A stretch of DNA of 51,679 bases, taken from Pseudomonadota bacterium (lineage in GTDB: Bacteria; Pseudomonadota; Gammaproteobacteria; DASZBR01). The position numbers and the translations under genes were made by a program. This document shows, piece by piece, positions 34,368 to 41,470 of this stretch. A model generated the notes under the pieces. It searched no databases. It was given only the letters and a program-made list of their open reading frames with translations, and was not told the origin of the DNA. The first letter of the stretch is position 1; each line of letters opens with the position of its first letter. The stretch spans positions 1 to 51,679 of the forward strand of contig JAJYDF010000022.1 in assembly GCA_021777765.1 (NCBI GenBank). The letters are read 5' to 3'.

Positions 34368-34485
34368 CCTTCTCCCGCTTGTGGGAGAAGGTGCCGAAGG
34401 CGGATGAGGGTATGCTAAATAAATGTGTAAAACCTTTTAATACCCCATTATCCACCTTCAGCATCTTCCTCTTCAGAGAGAAGGA
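34368..34485. repeat. Composite head-to-head palindromic repeat, about 118 bp
   Basis: Same organisation as 7303-7422: CTTCTCCCGCTTGTGGGAGA then AGGTGCCGAAGGCGGATGAG, a central TGTGTAAAACCTTTTAATAC, and an inverted copy ending in AGAGAGAAGG. It lies between the DprE1- and DprE2-like genes. Confidence 0.9.
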
Positions 34486-34506
34486 TAAATAACTGGAGAC
34501 ATTACA

Positions 34507-35244
34507 ATGAACAAAACCGTTGTTATTTTCGGCCCTACATCTGCAATTGCTCGGGCAACTGCAATGTCATTTGCCAAACAAGGACATGATATTTATTTAG
34601 CAGGCCGAGATGAAGCTGAATTACAACGTCTCGCAACAGATTTATCAGTTCGATATAACATCAATGTTAAACACGGCATTTTTGAAGCAGAGAAAATTAA
34701 AACGCACGCACAATTTTTTAAAGAGATTATTAATCAATGCGGTGACATTGCAGGTGTCGTCGTTGCATTTGGATTTATGACCGATGGTGCACAAATGCGT
34801 GAATTAAATAATCTACAAAAAATTATTGCCATTAATTTTACGGGTGCTGCATCAATTTTATCGGTGTGCGCAGATTATTTTGAATCTCAAAAACAAGGAT
34901 TTATTATTGGCATCACATCCGTTGCAGGAGATCGCGGCAGACAAAGTAATTATGTTTATGGATCGGCAAAAGCAGCATTAACTGTATTTTTACAAGGATT
35001 ACGTAATAGGTTGTATCCTGCTGGCATCAGAGTCATCACTATTAAACCCGGCTTTGTCGATACAGCAATGACATTTGGTTTACCCGGATTATTTTTAGTC
35101 GCCGCGCCAGAAAATATCGGTGAAAAAATTGTTGCTGCTTTGAAAAAGAAATCTGACGTGATTTATTTACCGTGGTTCTGGCAATATATTATGTTAATTA
35201 TAAAATCAATTCCTGAACCGATTTTTAAACGATTAAAATTATAA
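34507..35244 (+). CDS. DprE2-like short-chain dehydrogenase (2-keto reductase)
   Basis: DprE2 reduces the 2-keto intermediate made by DprE1, giving polyprenylphospho-D-arabinose. The 245 residues form a classical Rossmann SDR: nucleotide-binding VVIFGPTSAIARATAMSFAK, the Ser of the active site in ITSVAGDRGRQSNYVYGSAK with the Y-x3-K pair, and IKPGFVDTAMTFGLPGLFLV. The C-terminal IYLPWFWQYIMLIIKSIPEP is hydrophobic and could lean on the membrane, fitting a lipid-linked sugar substrate. ACTGGAGACATTACA precedes the ATG. Sequence alone would allow any SDR; the position between DprE1- and UbiA-like genes makes the DprE2 role likely. Confidence 0.85.
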   Translation: MNKTVVIFGPTSAIARATAMSFAKQGHDIYLAGRDEAELQRLATDLSVRYNINVKHGIFEAEKIKTHAQFFKEIINQCGDIAGVVVAFGFMTDGAQMRELNNLQKIIAINFTGAASILSVCADYFESQKQGFIIGITSVAGDRGRQSNYVYGSAKAALTVFLQGLRNRLYPAGIRVITIKPGFVDTAMTFGLPGLFLVAAPENIGEKIVAALKKKSDVIYLPWFWQYIMLIIKSIPEPIFKRLKL

Positions 35245-35262
35245 TCTCTTTTATATTTTTTT

Positions 35263-35294
35263 CCTTCTCCCGCTTGCGGGAGAAGGTGCCGAAG
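35263..35294. repeat. Palindromic CTTCTCCCGC repeat, truncated copy
   Basis: CTTCTCCCGCTTGCGGGAGA followed by AGGTGCCGAAGGA, then the homology stops. It lies between the DprE2- and UbiA-like genes. Confidence 0.85.
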
Positions 35295-35318
35295 GAATTC
35301 TTAATGGTATTTTATTAA

Positions 35319-36200
35319 ATGCAAAAAATAACTCAATTCATCCGCCTACTCCGCCCACATCAATGGCTAAAAAACGCTTTTGTTTTTACTGGCCTCATAT
35401 TTGCACACGCATGGCATCAACCACAAATTATCATTGCCGTAATTAACGCGACAATCGCCTTTTGTTTTATGTCTAGCAGCGTTTATATATTGAATGACAT
35501 TTTAGATTTACAACAAGATAAATTACACCCCTCCAAAAAAAACCGCCCTATTGCATCAGGTGCAATTTCTGTCAAACAAGCATTACCATTAGCCATCATT
35601 TTATTTATTGCCGCATTATCGATAGGATATGTTGCTTCATTAAAAGTATTAGTGGTGTTATTGATTTATGCGATTATCAATGTTTTATATTGTATTGAAT
35701 TAAAACACATCGTTATTATTGATGTATTTGTTATTGCATTTGGCTTCATGTTACGCATAATTGCCGGCACCTGGGGCGTTGGAATTGCCCCTTCGCAATG
35801 GTTAATGTTATGCGGCTTAATGATTACTTTATTTTTAGGTTTTACCAAACGCCGTGCAGAAATAGCTGGTATGGAAGAAGGCGCCATTATTAGTCAGCGA
35901 AAAGTGTTAGAACATTACAGCCCTACCATTTTAGATAAATTAATCGGAATTACAGCAACTGGCACAATAATTACTTACAGCTTATATACGGTAAGTCCAA
36001 GCACCATACAAATCCAAGGCACTGCTAATTTAATTTATACTGTCCCTTTTGTAATGTATGGCATTTTTCGATATATCTATTTATTACATAATGCGATCAG
36101 AAAAAATGGTGAAGATACTGCCAGTGATTTATTAAAAGATAAGCATTTATTGGTCACGGTTATTGCATGGTTTGTGTTGTTAATAATTTTGATTCATTAA
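35319..36200 (+). CDS. Polyprenyl-phosphate phosphoribosyltransferase-like UbiA-family protein
   Basis: A 293-residue membrane protein with about eight helices. The UbiA motif NDILDLQQDKLHP (N59-D60-x2-D63-x3-D67) and a second Asp-rich/basic region (FLGFTKRRAEIAGM) mark the prenyl-diphosphate site. The opening LIRLLRPHQWLKN-like phrase (FIRLLRPHQWLKNAFVFTGL) and ASGAISVKQALPLAI are characteristic of the decaprenyl-phosphate phosphoribose synthase branch. That enzyme joins phosphoribosyl pyrophosphate to polyprenyl phosphate, providing the DprE1 substrate. The three genes therefore cover synthase, oxidase and reductase; the 5-phosphatase step has no visible gene here. No ribosome site is strong, because the preceding DNA is repeat-derived. 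Confidence 0.87.
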   Translation: MQKITQFIRLLRPHQWLKNAFVFTGLIFAHAWHQPQIIIAVINATIAFCFMSSSVYILNDILDLQQDKLHPSKKNRPIASGAISVKQALPLAIILFIAALSIGYVASLKVLVVLLIYAIINVLYCIELKHIVIIDVFVIAFGFMLRIIAGTWGVGIAPSQWLMLCGLMITLFLGFTKRRAEIAGMEEGAIISQRKVLEHYSPTILDKLIGITATGTIITYSLYTVSPSTIQIQGTANLIYTVPFVMYGIFRYIYLLHNAIRKNGEDTASDLLKDKHLLVTVIAWFVLLIILIH

Positions 36201-36209
36201 ATAATTTAC

Positions 36210-36425
36210 TCATGTAAAATTGCGCAATATCCATACACAAACCGCAATAAAACCAATTAATATCAATGTGAGCACGCCGATAGTAAAAAAACTCCTAGTT
36301 ATTGACTCTTTATTAAATACCTGAGGATTTCCTTGGACCATGCGAATGGTTAGCCAAATCACTAATATAGCGGCTAACAAAGCTAATACTTGATTTAATA
36401 TGGGATGAGCGATTTTGTGATTCAT
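36210..36425 (-). CDS. Small two-helix membrane protein, unknown
   Basis: A 71-residue protein with two hydrophobic segments, VLALLAAILVIWLTIRMV and FTIGVLTLILIGFIAVCVWI, separated by a polar loop. The end is short and basic (LRNFT). It is convergent with the UbiA-like gene after nine bases. An AAAGGTAATT sequence precedes the ATG. I do not recognise the family. It is unlikely to belong to the arabinose-donor cluster because it lies on the opposite strand. Confidence 0.6.
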   Translation of the reverse strand: MNHKIAHPILNQVLALLAAILVIWLTIRMVQGNPQVFNKESITRSFFTIGVLTLILIGFIAVCVWILRNFT

Positions 36426-36494
36426 TTTTAATTACCTTTGAAATAATAATAAATTCTTTCTTCAAAAATTTGAGATATGTACCCTAAATAAAAC

Positions 36495-36535
36495 GTAGCC
36501 CGAACAAAGGAGCGTAGCGACGTGTCCGGGCTACA
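36495..36535 (+). repeat. REP element, GTAGCCCGG type, complete
   Basis: GTAGCCCGAACAAAGGAGCG followed by TAGCGACGTGTCCGGGCTACA. The ends GTAGCCCG and CGGGCTAC form an 8-bp stem. An inverse partial copy is at 24111 and a distant relative at 9144. The GTAGCCCGG...CCGGGCTAC layout is the common gammaproteobacterial REP type. Confidence 0.88.
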
Positions 36536-36558
36536 ATAAAAAAAATCGAAGAAATGGA

Positions 36559-37857
36559 TTACAACACATCCTTATAATCAATCGCAATGCGCTCATAACT
36601 TAATTTGCGCAAAAAATTGTTATAAGACATCCACGCGCTCAATGCGGCGAGATCTTGAAATTGGTTGGGAATATATTTAGGCGGAATCACAATTTTTTCT
36701 TCTATTAAATCTGAAATGCTGCGTAAATCTTCTAATGTCGTTTTCCCCGTAAATAACAAAGGAATATTATGTGTAGTGCCCGCCTCTACAGCTAACTGAA
36801 TATAATTATAAATTAAAATAAATCCTTTACTGTAGACCAAATCTTTAGTGAAGAATCCATTCTCTGGCAAACTACCCCGAAAAACTCTTGTCGTATTATG
36901 ATACGATTCCTCTTCAGCTATGCCTCTTTCACGATAAAAATTAAATACGTCTATAAAATTAGCACCATTTTCAGCCATTGCAATTGCAGTAATACGATCA
37001 GTCAAGCGTTGTACACGGCCTGGGAATGATGCAAAAGTGAAAATTTCCATGATTATCGCCAATCCTTCCTGAGTGACGGTAGAAGATGGTGGCCCTTTAC
37101 TTAAAAATGTACATATGGGTTGGGCTAAACCGTTCAGTGTCGTACCGATATGTACCCACCCTTCATGGACTTCCATCACACGAATATCACGTTGGCTGAA
37201 CATAGCGCCTTTACGCACTCTAATTAAATCTGCACCTGCCGCTGCATCAGCAAGAATACCATCACTTAATTTAACCATAACGCGCCGTTCCACATCATGA
37301 AAATATTCATCCATACGCTTTTGTAAAATCACCACCATTTCATCACTATTGAATTTTTTTTCATCTAATAATGAATTTTTTGGCATTTTAAAATTGGCTA
37401 ATGTCGCAGATAACATATCTGCTAAATCTTTTAATGAAGGTTGGCCCGCATAAAATGCATCATCAGCACTGCCATATAATTGCAATGATAATTTACAAAA
37501 TTCCACTTCCCCACGATGCTTTAACATACGAACTAAATCACGATATTCACGGCACATGCGTAACATAATATTGCCAACAGTACTAAATTGTCCTAATTGC
37601 CGGTGAATATCACGTTCAATATCATAAAATTCCACTTTCTTTTGTTCTACATCAAAGGGTAAAACATTTTGTTGATAATATTCTTTGGTAATAGCGGGTA
37701 ATTTTTTAAATTTGTTTTTAAAAAATTCGATCTGAATATTAGGATCCCATTTAATGGCATCCAGCACTCGAATAGGTTGTTGTGCTTTGACTAGACGCTC
37801 AGAAAGATCGCGTATCGTTTGTTGGTAACTGTCTAAATTATTGATAGTTTGGTTCAT
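36559..37857 (-). CDS. DUF1704 (QEGLA-motif) metalloprotease, tyrosine-carboxypeptidase-like
   Basis: A 432-residue member of the family annotated as flavohemoglobin expression-modulating QEGLA motif protein. The metal motif is VMEVHEGWVHIGTTLNG (HExxxH), and the third ligand is in TQEGLAIIMEIFTFASFPGR. In animals the same family includes MATCAP, a tubulin tyrosine carboxypeptidase. Bacterial members are widespread and of unproved substrate. NTTRVFRGSLPENGFFTKDL is also conserved. An in-frame TTG lies 12 bases upstream of the chosen ATG; CAGGGA precedes both. The gene stands alone on the minus strand. Confidence 0.88.
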   Translation of the reverse strand: MNQTINNLDSYQQTIRDLSERLVKAQQPIRVLDAIKWDPNIQIEFFKNKFKKLPAITKEYYQQNVLPFDVEQKKVEFYDIERDIHRQLGQFSTVGNIMLRMCREYRDLVRMLKHRGEVEFCKLSLQLYGSADDAFYAGQPSLKDLADMLSATLANFKMPKNSLLDEKKFNSDEMVVILQKRMDEYFHDVERRVMVKLSDGILADAAAGADLIRVRKGAMFSQRDIRVMEVHEGWVHIGTTLNGLAQPICTFLSKGPPSSTVTQEGLAIIMEIFTFASFPGRVQRLTDRITAIAMAENGANFIDVFNFYRERGIAEEESYHNTTRVFRGSLPENGFFTKDLVYSKGFILIYNYIQLAVEAGTTHNIPLLFTGKTTLEDLRSISDLIEEKIVIPPKYIPNQFQDLAALSAWMSYNNFLRKLSYERIAIDYKDVL

Positions 37858-37869
37858 ACTTCTGCTCAA

Positions 37870-38408
37870 TCCCTGATGTTAATATATTTATCATATACTA
37901 TTTATTATATATGAAGTAGGCTGATTAAGATGAATCTTTTTTCTTTGGACAACAGCGGCAGAAAAGATTGTTCCTTATAAAATTACTAAAGAACAACTAT
38001 TCTCACCGAGGGGATAATAACCCATTAATAATTCAAAAAAATTCATAACTATTGAGCATAATTATTTCTTTCTCGCTTTTTTATTCCTTGTCTCCAAATC
38101 ACTTTCATTATTATTATCAGTTTTATTTATATCTTTATTCATTTCATCATATGATTTATCTTCAAATTTAAGTCTTTGATTTTGAGTTACAGGTTTTGGT
38201 TCACTTAATGCATTTCCTAAGATTTGCGATTTTTTCCTTCTCCCGCAAGCGGGAGAAGGAAAAAAACCAAAAACCCTATTGTGATATGTATATACCATCA
38301 ACTGTTTATAAAAATACATGCTGAAATTTTATGTTCTCAAACTAGATTAAAATCCGTTTTCTGGTAGACTGACTCGCTGGATCATTCAGTAACGGAAACC
38401 GATTTTGC
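37870..38408. other. Gene-poor stretch with one palindromic repeat
   Basis: About 540 AT-rich bases between the QEGLA gene and the TVP38 gene. A perfect copy of the CTTCTCCCGC palindrome (38236-38259, centre CAAG) lies in the middle. A minus-strand frame of 85 codons (38062-38319) runs through the repeat, has no ribosome site, and its hydrophilic C-terminal half (SDLETRNKKARKK) may be the remnant of a longer protein. I see no other gene or RNA. Confidence 0.6.
38236..38259. repeat. Perfect CTTCTCCCGC palindrome
   Basis: CTTCTCCCGC-AAGC-GGGAGAAGG, the inverse orientation of the usual TTGC centre, flanked by T and A runs (TTTTTT before, AAAAAA after), giving terminator shape on both strands. 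Confidence 0.85.
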
Positions 38409-39131
38409 ATGGATAGCAAACTCAATCCACAAAAATTTTCTCTCCACCATTTAATACCCATAATAATATTATTTATTGGTTTAATTTTATTTTTTTATTT
38501 TCACCTGGATAAATATTTATCATTCACATCATTACAAAAACACCGCAATTTTCTACATTTATGGACCTCACAACATGCAATCCTCGCACCCTTAATCTTT
38601 ATATTGATTTACATCATCGCCGTTGCCATATCTATTCCAGGCGCAGTATTTTTAACATTAATAGGTGGTTTTTTATTTGGCATAGTGATGGGCTCATTAT
38701 ATGTAGTCATCAGTGCAACAATAGGTTCGACCATACTCTTTTTGGCCGCACGTACTGCATTTAATAGTTTTTTTGCGCTTAAAACAAAACCATGGCTCCA
38801 AAAAATGGAAAAAGGATTCCAGCAAAATGCCTTACACTATTTATTATTTTTGCGGCTCGTTCCATTATTTCCATTTTGGATCGTTAATATAGTCCCCGCC
38901 CTTTTGAATGTCAGATTAAAAACATTTCTTATAGCAACATTTTTTGGCATTATTCCCGGGACAATGGTGTATGTTTCAGTGGGGAATGGATTAGACACCT
39001 TATTTCAATCAGGCCAAACACCTGAAGTCAGTATTATATTTAAACCAGCAATATTATTACCTTTAATGGGATTAGCTATACTTTCTGTAATCCCCGTGTT
39101 TTACAAAAAATGGCAAGGACATCAATCATGA
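38409..39131 (+). CDS. TVP38/TMEM64 family membrane protein (DedA superfamily)
   Basis: A 240-residue inner-membrane protein with about six helices. The conserved VTT/DedA core is seen as IAVAISIPGAVFLTLIGGFL, FGIVMGSLYVVISATIGSTI, and LRLVPLFPFWIVNIVPALLN with GIIPGTMVYVSVG. DedA relatives are implicated in lipid flipping and membrane homeostasis. The stop codon overlaps the start of the next gene (ATGA), so it is translationally coupled to the flavin oxidoreductase. TVP38 next to, or fused with, mercuric-reductase-like enzymes is a recurrent arrangement in proteobacteria. No strong ribosome site is visible before the ATG. Confidence 0.92.
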   Translation: MDSKLNPQKFSLHHLIPIIILFIGLILFFYFHLDKYLSFTSLQKHRNFLHLWTSQHAILAPLIFILIYIIAVAISIPGAVFLTLIGGFLFGIVMGSLYVVISATIGSTILFLAARTAFNSFFALKTKPWLQKMEKGFQQNALHYLLFLRLVPLFPFWIVNIVPALLNVRLKTFLIATFFGIIPGTMVYVSVGNGLDTLFQSGQTPEVSIIFKPAILLPLMGLAILSVIPVFYKKWQGHQS

Positions 39132-40552
39132 AACAATCTCCAAACAGTGATATTTGTATTATTGGTGCAGGCTCAGGTGGTTTAACGCTTGCGGCGGCTG
39201 CAGCACAATTAGGTGCAAAAGTGGTATTAATCGAAGAAAGCAAAATGGGTGGCGAATGTTTAAATAATGGCTGTATTCCCTCCAAATCGTTATTAGCCAG
39301 TGCCCACGTTGCCAAAATAATAAAAAACAGCCAAGCATTTGGCATTAACGCAACGCTTAACGATGTGAATTATGCAAAAGTGCATGATCACATTCACAAG
39401 GTGATAGAAAAAATTGCGCCGCATGATTCTTCGACTCGATTTACCGAATTAGGCGTGACCGTTATTTCGGGCAAAGCGCAATTTGTCGATGCAGAAACGG
39501 TTAAAGTGAATGAACAATTAATTAAAGCACGTCGTTTTGTCATTGCAACGGGATCATCTCCAGCAATTCCATCGATACAAGGATTATCTACTGTTCCCTT
39601 TTTCACGAATGAAACCATTTTTGATTCACATGAAAAACCATCACAATTAATCATCATCGGTGGTGGGCCGATTGGTTGTGAATTAGCACAAGCATTTTTA
39701 TTATTAGGATCGCATGTGACTTTATTAGAAGCACAAACCCTATTACCTAAAGATGATGAAGAACTCGCAGACATTATTCGAAAACAATTAATTCAAGATG
39801 GTCTCGATTTATATGAAAATGTCAAAATCAATAATATTATTAAATCGGATGGTAAAGTTGCCGTTATATTTGATAGCAATGGCACACCGCGCACTATCGA
39901 TGGTTCACATTTATTAATTGCAGCAGGCCGAAAACCGCATTTCACTGATTTAAATTTAGAAGCGGCGAATGTGATTTATAATGTTAAAGGCATTCAAGTG
40001 AATAATCGTTTACAAACATCCAATAAAAAAATCTATGCCATTGGTGATGTTGCCGGAGAATTTCATTTTACCCATGTCGCTAATTATCATGCGGGTATTG
40101 TATTAAAAAATATTTTATTTCACTGCCAATCTAAGGTGAATTATAAATCATTACCTTGGGTCACATTTACCATGCCAGAACTTGCACAAGTGGGTATGAC
40201 TGAAGCCGCAGCTAAACAAGCCGGTAAAAGTGTACACGTTTTTGAAGCTGAATTTAATGATAATGATCGAGCCAATGCAGAATTACAAACAGGCGGTAAA
40301 ATTAAAGTTATTTTATCGCGATTCGGTAAAATATTAGGTGTGAGTATAGTTGGGCCACGTGCTGGTGAATTAATTATGCCCTGGGGAATTGCCATCAATC
40401 AGGGGCTTTCTATGAAAGCTATGGCATCGGTTATTGTTGCCTATCCTACTTTGAGTGAAATCAATAAAGCAGTTGCGATTAATTATTATAAACCCAAGCT
40501 ATTTTCTGGCATTATGAAGTTTATCGTGAAATTGTTGGCTAAATTGGGTTAA
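39128..40552 (+). CDS. FAD-dependent pyridine nucleotide-disulfide oxidoreductase (MerA/Lpd-like)
   Basis: A 474-residue flavoprotein of the dihydrolipoamide dehydrogenase/mercuric reductase family. IIGAGSGGLTLAAAAAQLGA binds FAD, the redox pair is in GGECLNNGCIPSKSLL, and IIIGGGPIGCELAQAFLLLG binds NAD(P)H. The C-terminal dimerisation domain contains PWVTFTMPELAQVGMTEAAA. The active-site His expected in the C-terminal AHPTxSE phrase is replaced by Tyr (AYPTLSEINKAVAI), so it is probably not a true lipoamide dehydrogenase. It lacks the N-terminal Cys domain and C-terminal Cys pair of mercuric reductase. The ATG overlaps the TVP38 stop; AAGGAC lies upstream. An earlier in-frame Met is less likely. 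Confidence 0.9.
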   Translation: MKQSPNSDICIIGAGSGGLTLAAAAAQLGAKVVLIEESKMGGECLNNGCIPSKSLLASAHVAKIIKNSQAFGINATLNDVNYAKVHDHIHKVIEKIAPHDSSTRFTELGVTVISGKAQFVDAETVKVNEQLIKARRFVIATGSSPAIPSIQGLSTVPFFTNETIFDSHEKPSQLIIIGGGPIGCELAQAFLLLGSHVTLLEAQTLLPKDDEELADIIRKQLIQDGLDLYENVKINNIIKSDGKVAVIFDSNGTPRTIDGSHLLIAAGRKPHFTDLNLEAANVIYNVKGIQVNNRLQTSNKKIYAIGDVAGEFHFTHVANYHAGIVLKNILFHCQSKVNYKSLPWVTFTMPELAQVGMTEAAAKQAGKSVHVFEAEFNDNDRANAELQTGGKIKVILSRFGKILGVSIVGPRAGELIMPWGIAINQGLSMKAMASVIVAYPTLSEINKAVAINYYKPKLFSGIMKFIVKLLAKLG

Positions 40553-40674
40553 ATATTGTGCATGACATATATAAAGTAACTTTCGTCATCATTTTTTTCA
40601 AACTATAAAAATTCTATTAACATTAATTAATCTATCATATTAATTTCATAGTTTAGAAAGTAGAAAAGAATAGT

Positions 40675-41277
40675 CTAGGTTGCCATTCGACTGTATTTAT
40701 TGAACTGATAAAGATGGATACAGGCAGTAATAAATACCAACAATGTGAATGAATATGCTAATGAATTAAAATGATAAGGAAATAACATCATCGCAATAAA
40801 AAAAATAAATGCTTCGGCACGCTCCATTAATCCAGGGCTGTAAAAAAAACTTTTCTCGCCGTCTTTGGGTGTAAAAATACCTACAACTAAAAACGCGGTA
40901 ATACATAACAAAATACTACTTAACATTAATATCGCTGCTAAACTGCGATGGATGGGATCAATTAAAAACAATCCTAGCACCACACTCAATTCCACTACAC
41001 GATCCGCAAAAATATCAAATATTGATCCATGCATGGTGCTATTACCTGAAATTCTTGCAATTGTGCCATCTAATGTATCTAAATAACCACTCAGTAATAA
41101 TAAAATTATTGCAATATCATTATGTTTAAACATTAATGCAGGTAAAACAGCAATACCAAATAGACAACCAATTAATGTCCAATAATTTGCAGAACGAGGA
41201 AAATATTTTGCTATTACATAAGCGATGGGATCAACGAAATGACGTTGATAGGTTGGTCTGAAGTAGCTTTCAATCAT
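40675..41277 (-). CDS. CDP-alcohol phosphatidyltransferase family protein
   Basis: A 200-residue membrane enzyme with about six helices. The family signature is complete: DTLDGTIARISGNSTMHGSI then FDIFADR gives D-x2-D-G-x2-A-R-x8-G-x3-D-x3-D. It transfers a phosphatidyl group from CDP-diacylglycerol to an alcohol such as glycerol-3-phosphate or inositol phosphate. It is shorter than pssA in this window and not closely similar to it. The precise acceptor cannot be assigned. The start MIESYFRPTYQRHFVDPIAY is typical of PgsA-like and archaetidyl-type members. It is divergent from malic enzyme, with about 190 bases between. Confidence 0.87.
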   Translation of the reverse strand: MIESYFRPTYQRHFVDPIAYVIAKYFPRSANYWTLIGCLFGIAVLPALMFKHNDIAIILLLLSGYLDTLDGTIARISGNSTMHGSIFDIFADRVVELSVVLGLFLIDPIHRSLAAILMLSSILLCITAFLVVGIFTPKDGEKSFFYSPGLMERAEAFIFFIAMMLFPYHFNSLAYSFTLLVFITACIHLYQFNKYSRMAT

Positions 41278-41409
41278 ATGTCACCTCAAATGGGCATTAA
41301 ACTTTTATATTAACTTAGATATGATCTCTGTTCACGATAAAATATTAAATTGAAAATACCCAATTTTTGGGCAACAATGAATTAGGCTTATAATCTCCGT
41401 TATTCCCCT

Positions 41410-41438
41410 CTGACATTCTCCATTTTCTTGCGTATAAT
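41410..41438 (+). promoter_or_regulatory. Sigma-70 type promoter of malic enzyme
   Basis: CTGACA (41410-41415) and TATAAT (41433-41438) with a 17-base spacer, about 32 bases before the ATG. It is the best consensus promoter in the window. Confidence 0.7.
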
Positions 41439-41470
41439 GGCTGTTTTATTATCTACAAATCAGGAAACCT

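Noticed and set aside
38062..38319. 85-codon minus-strand frame ending SDLETRNKKARKK
   Set aside because: It is read through a palindromic repeat (the [10 protein letters not shown] part is repeat-derived), and it has no ribosome site. It is perhaps the tail of a lost gene, but not supportable as a gene.
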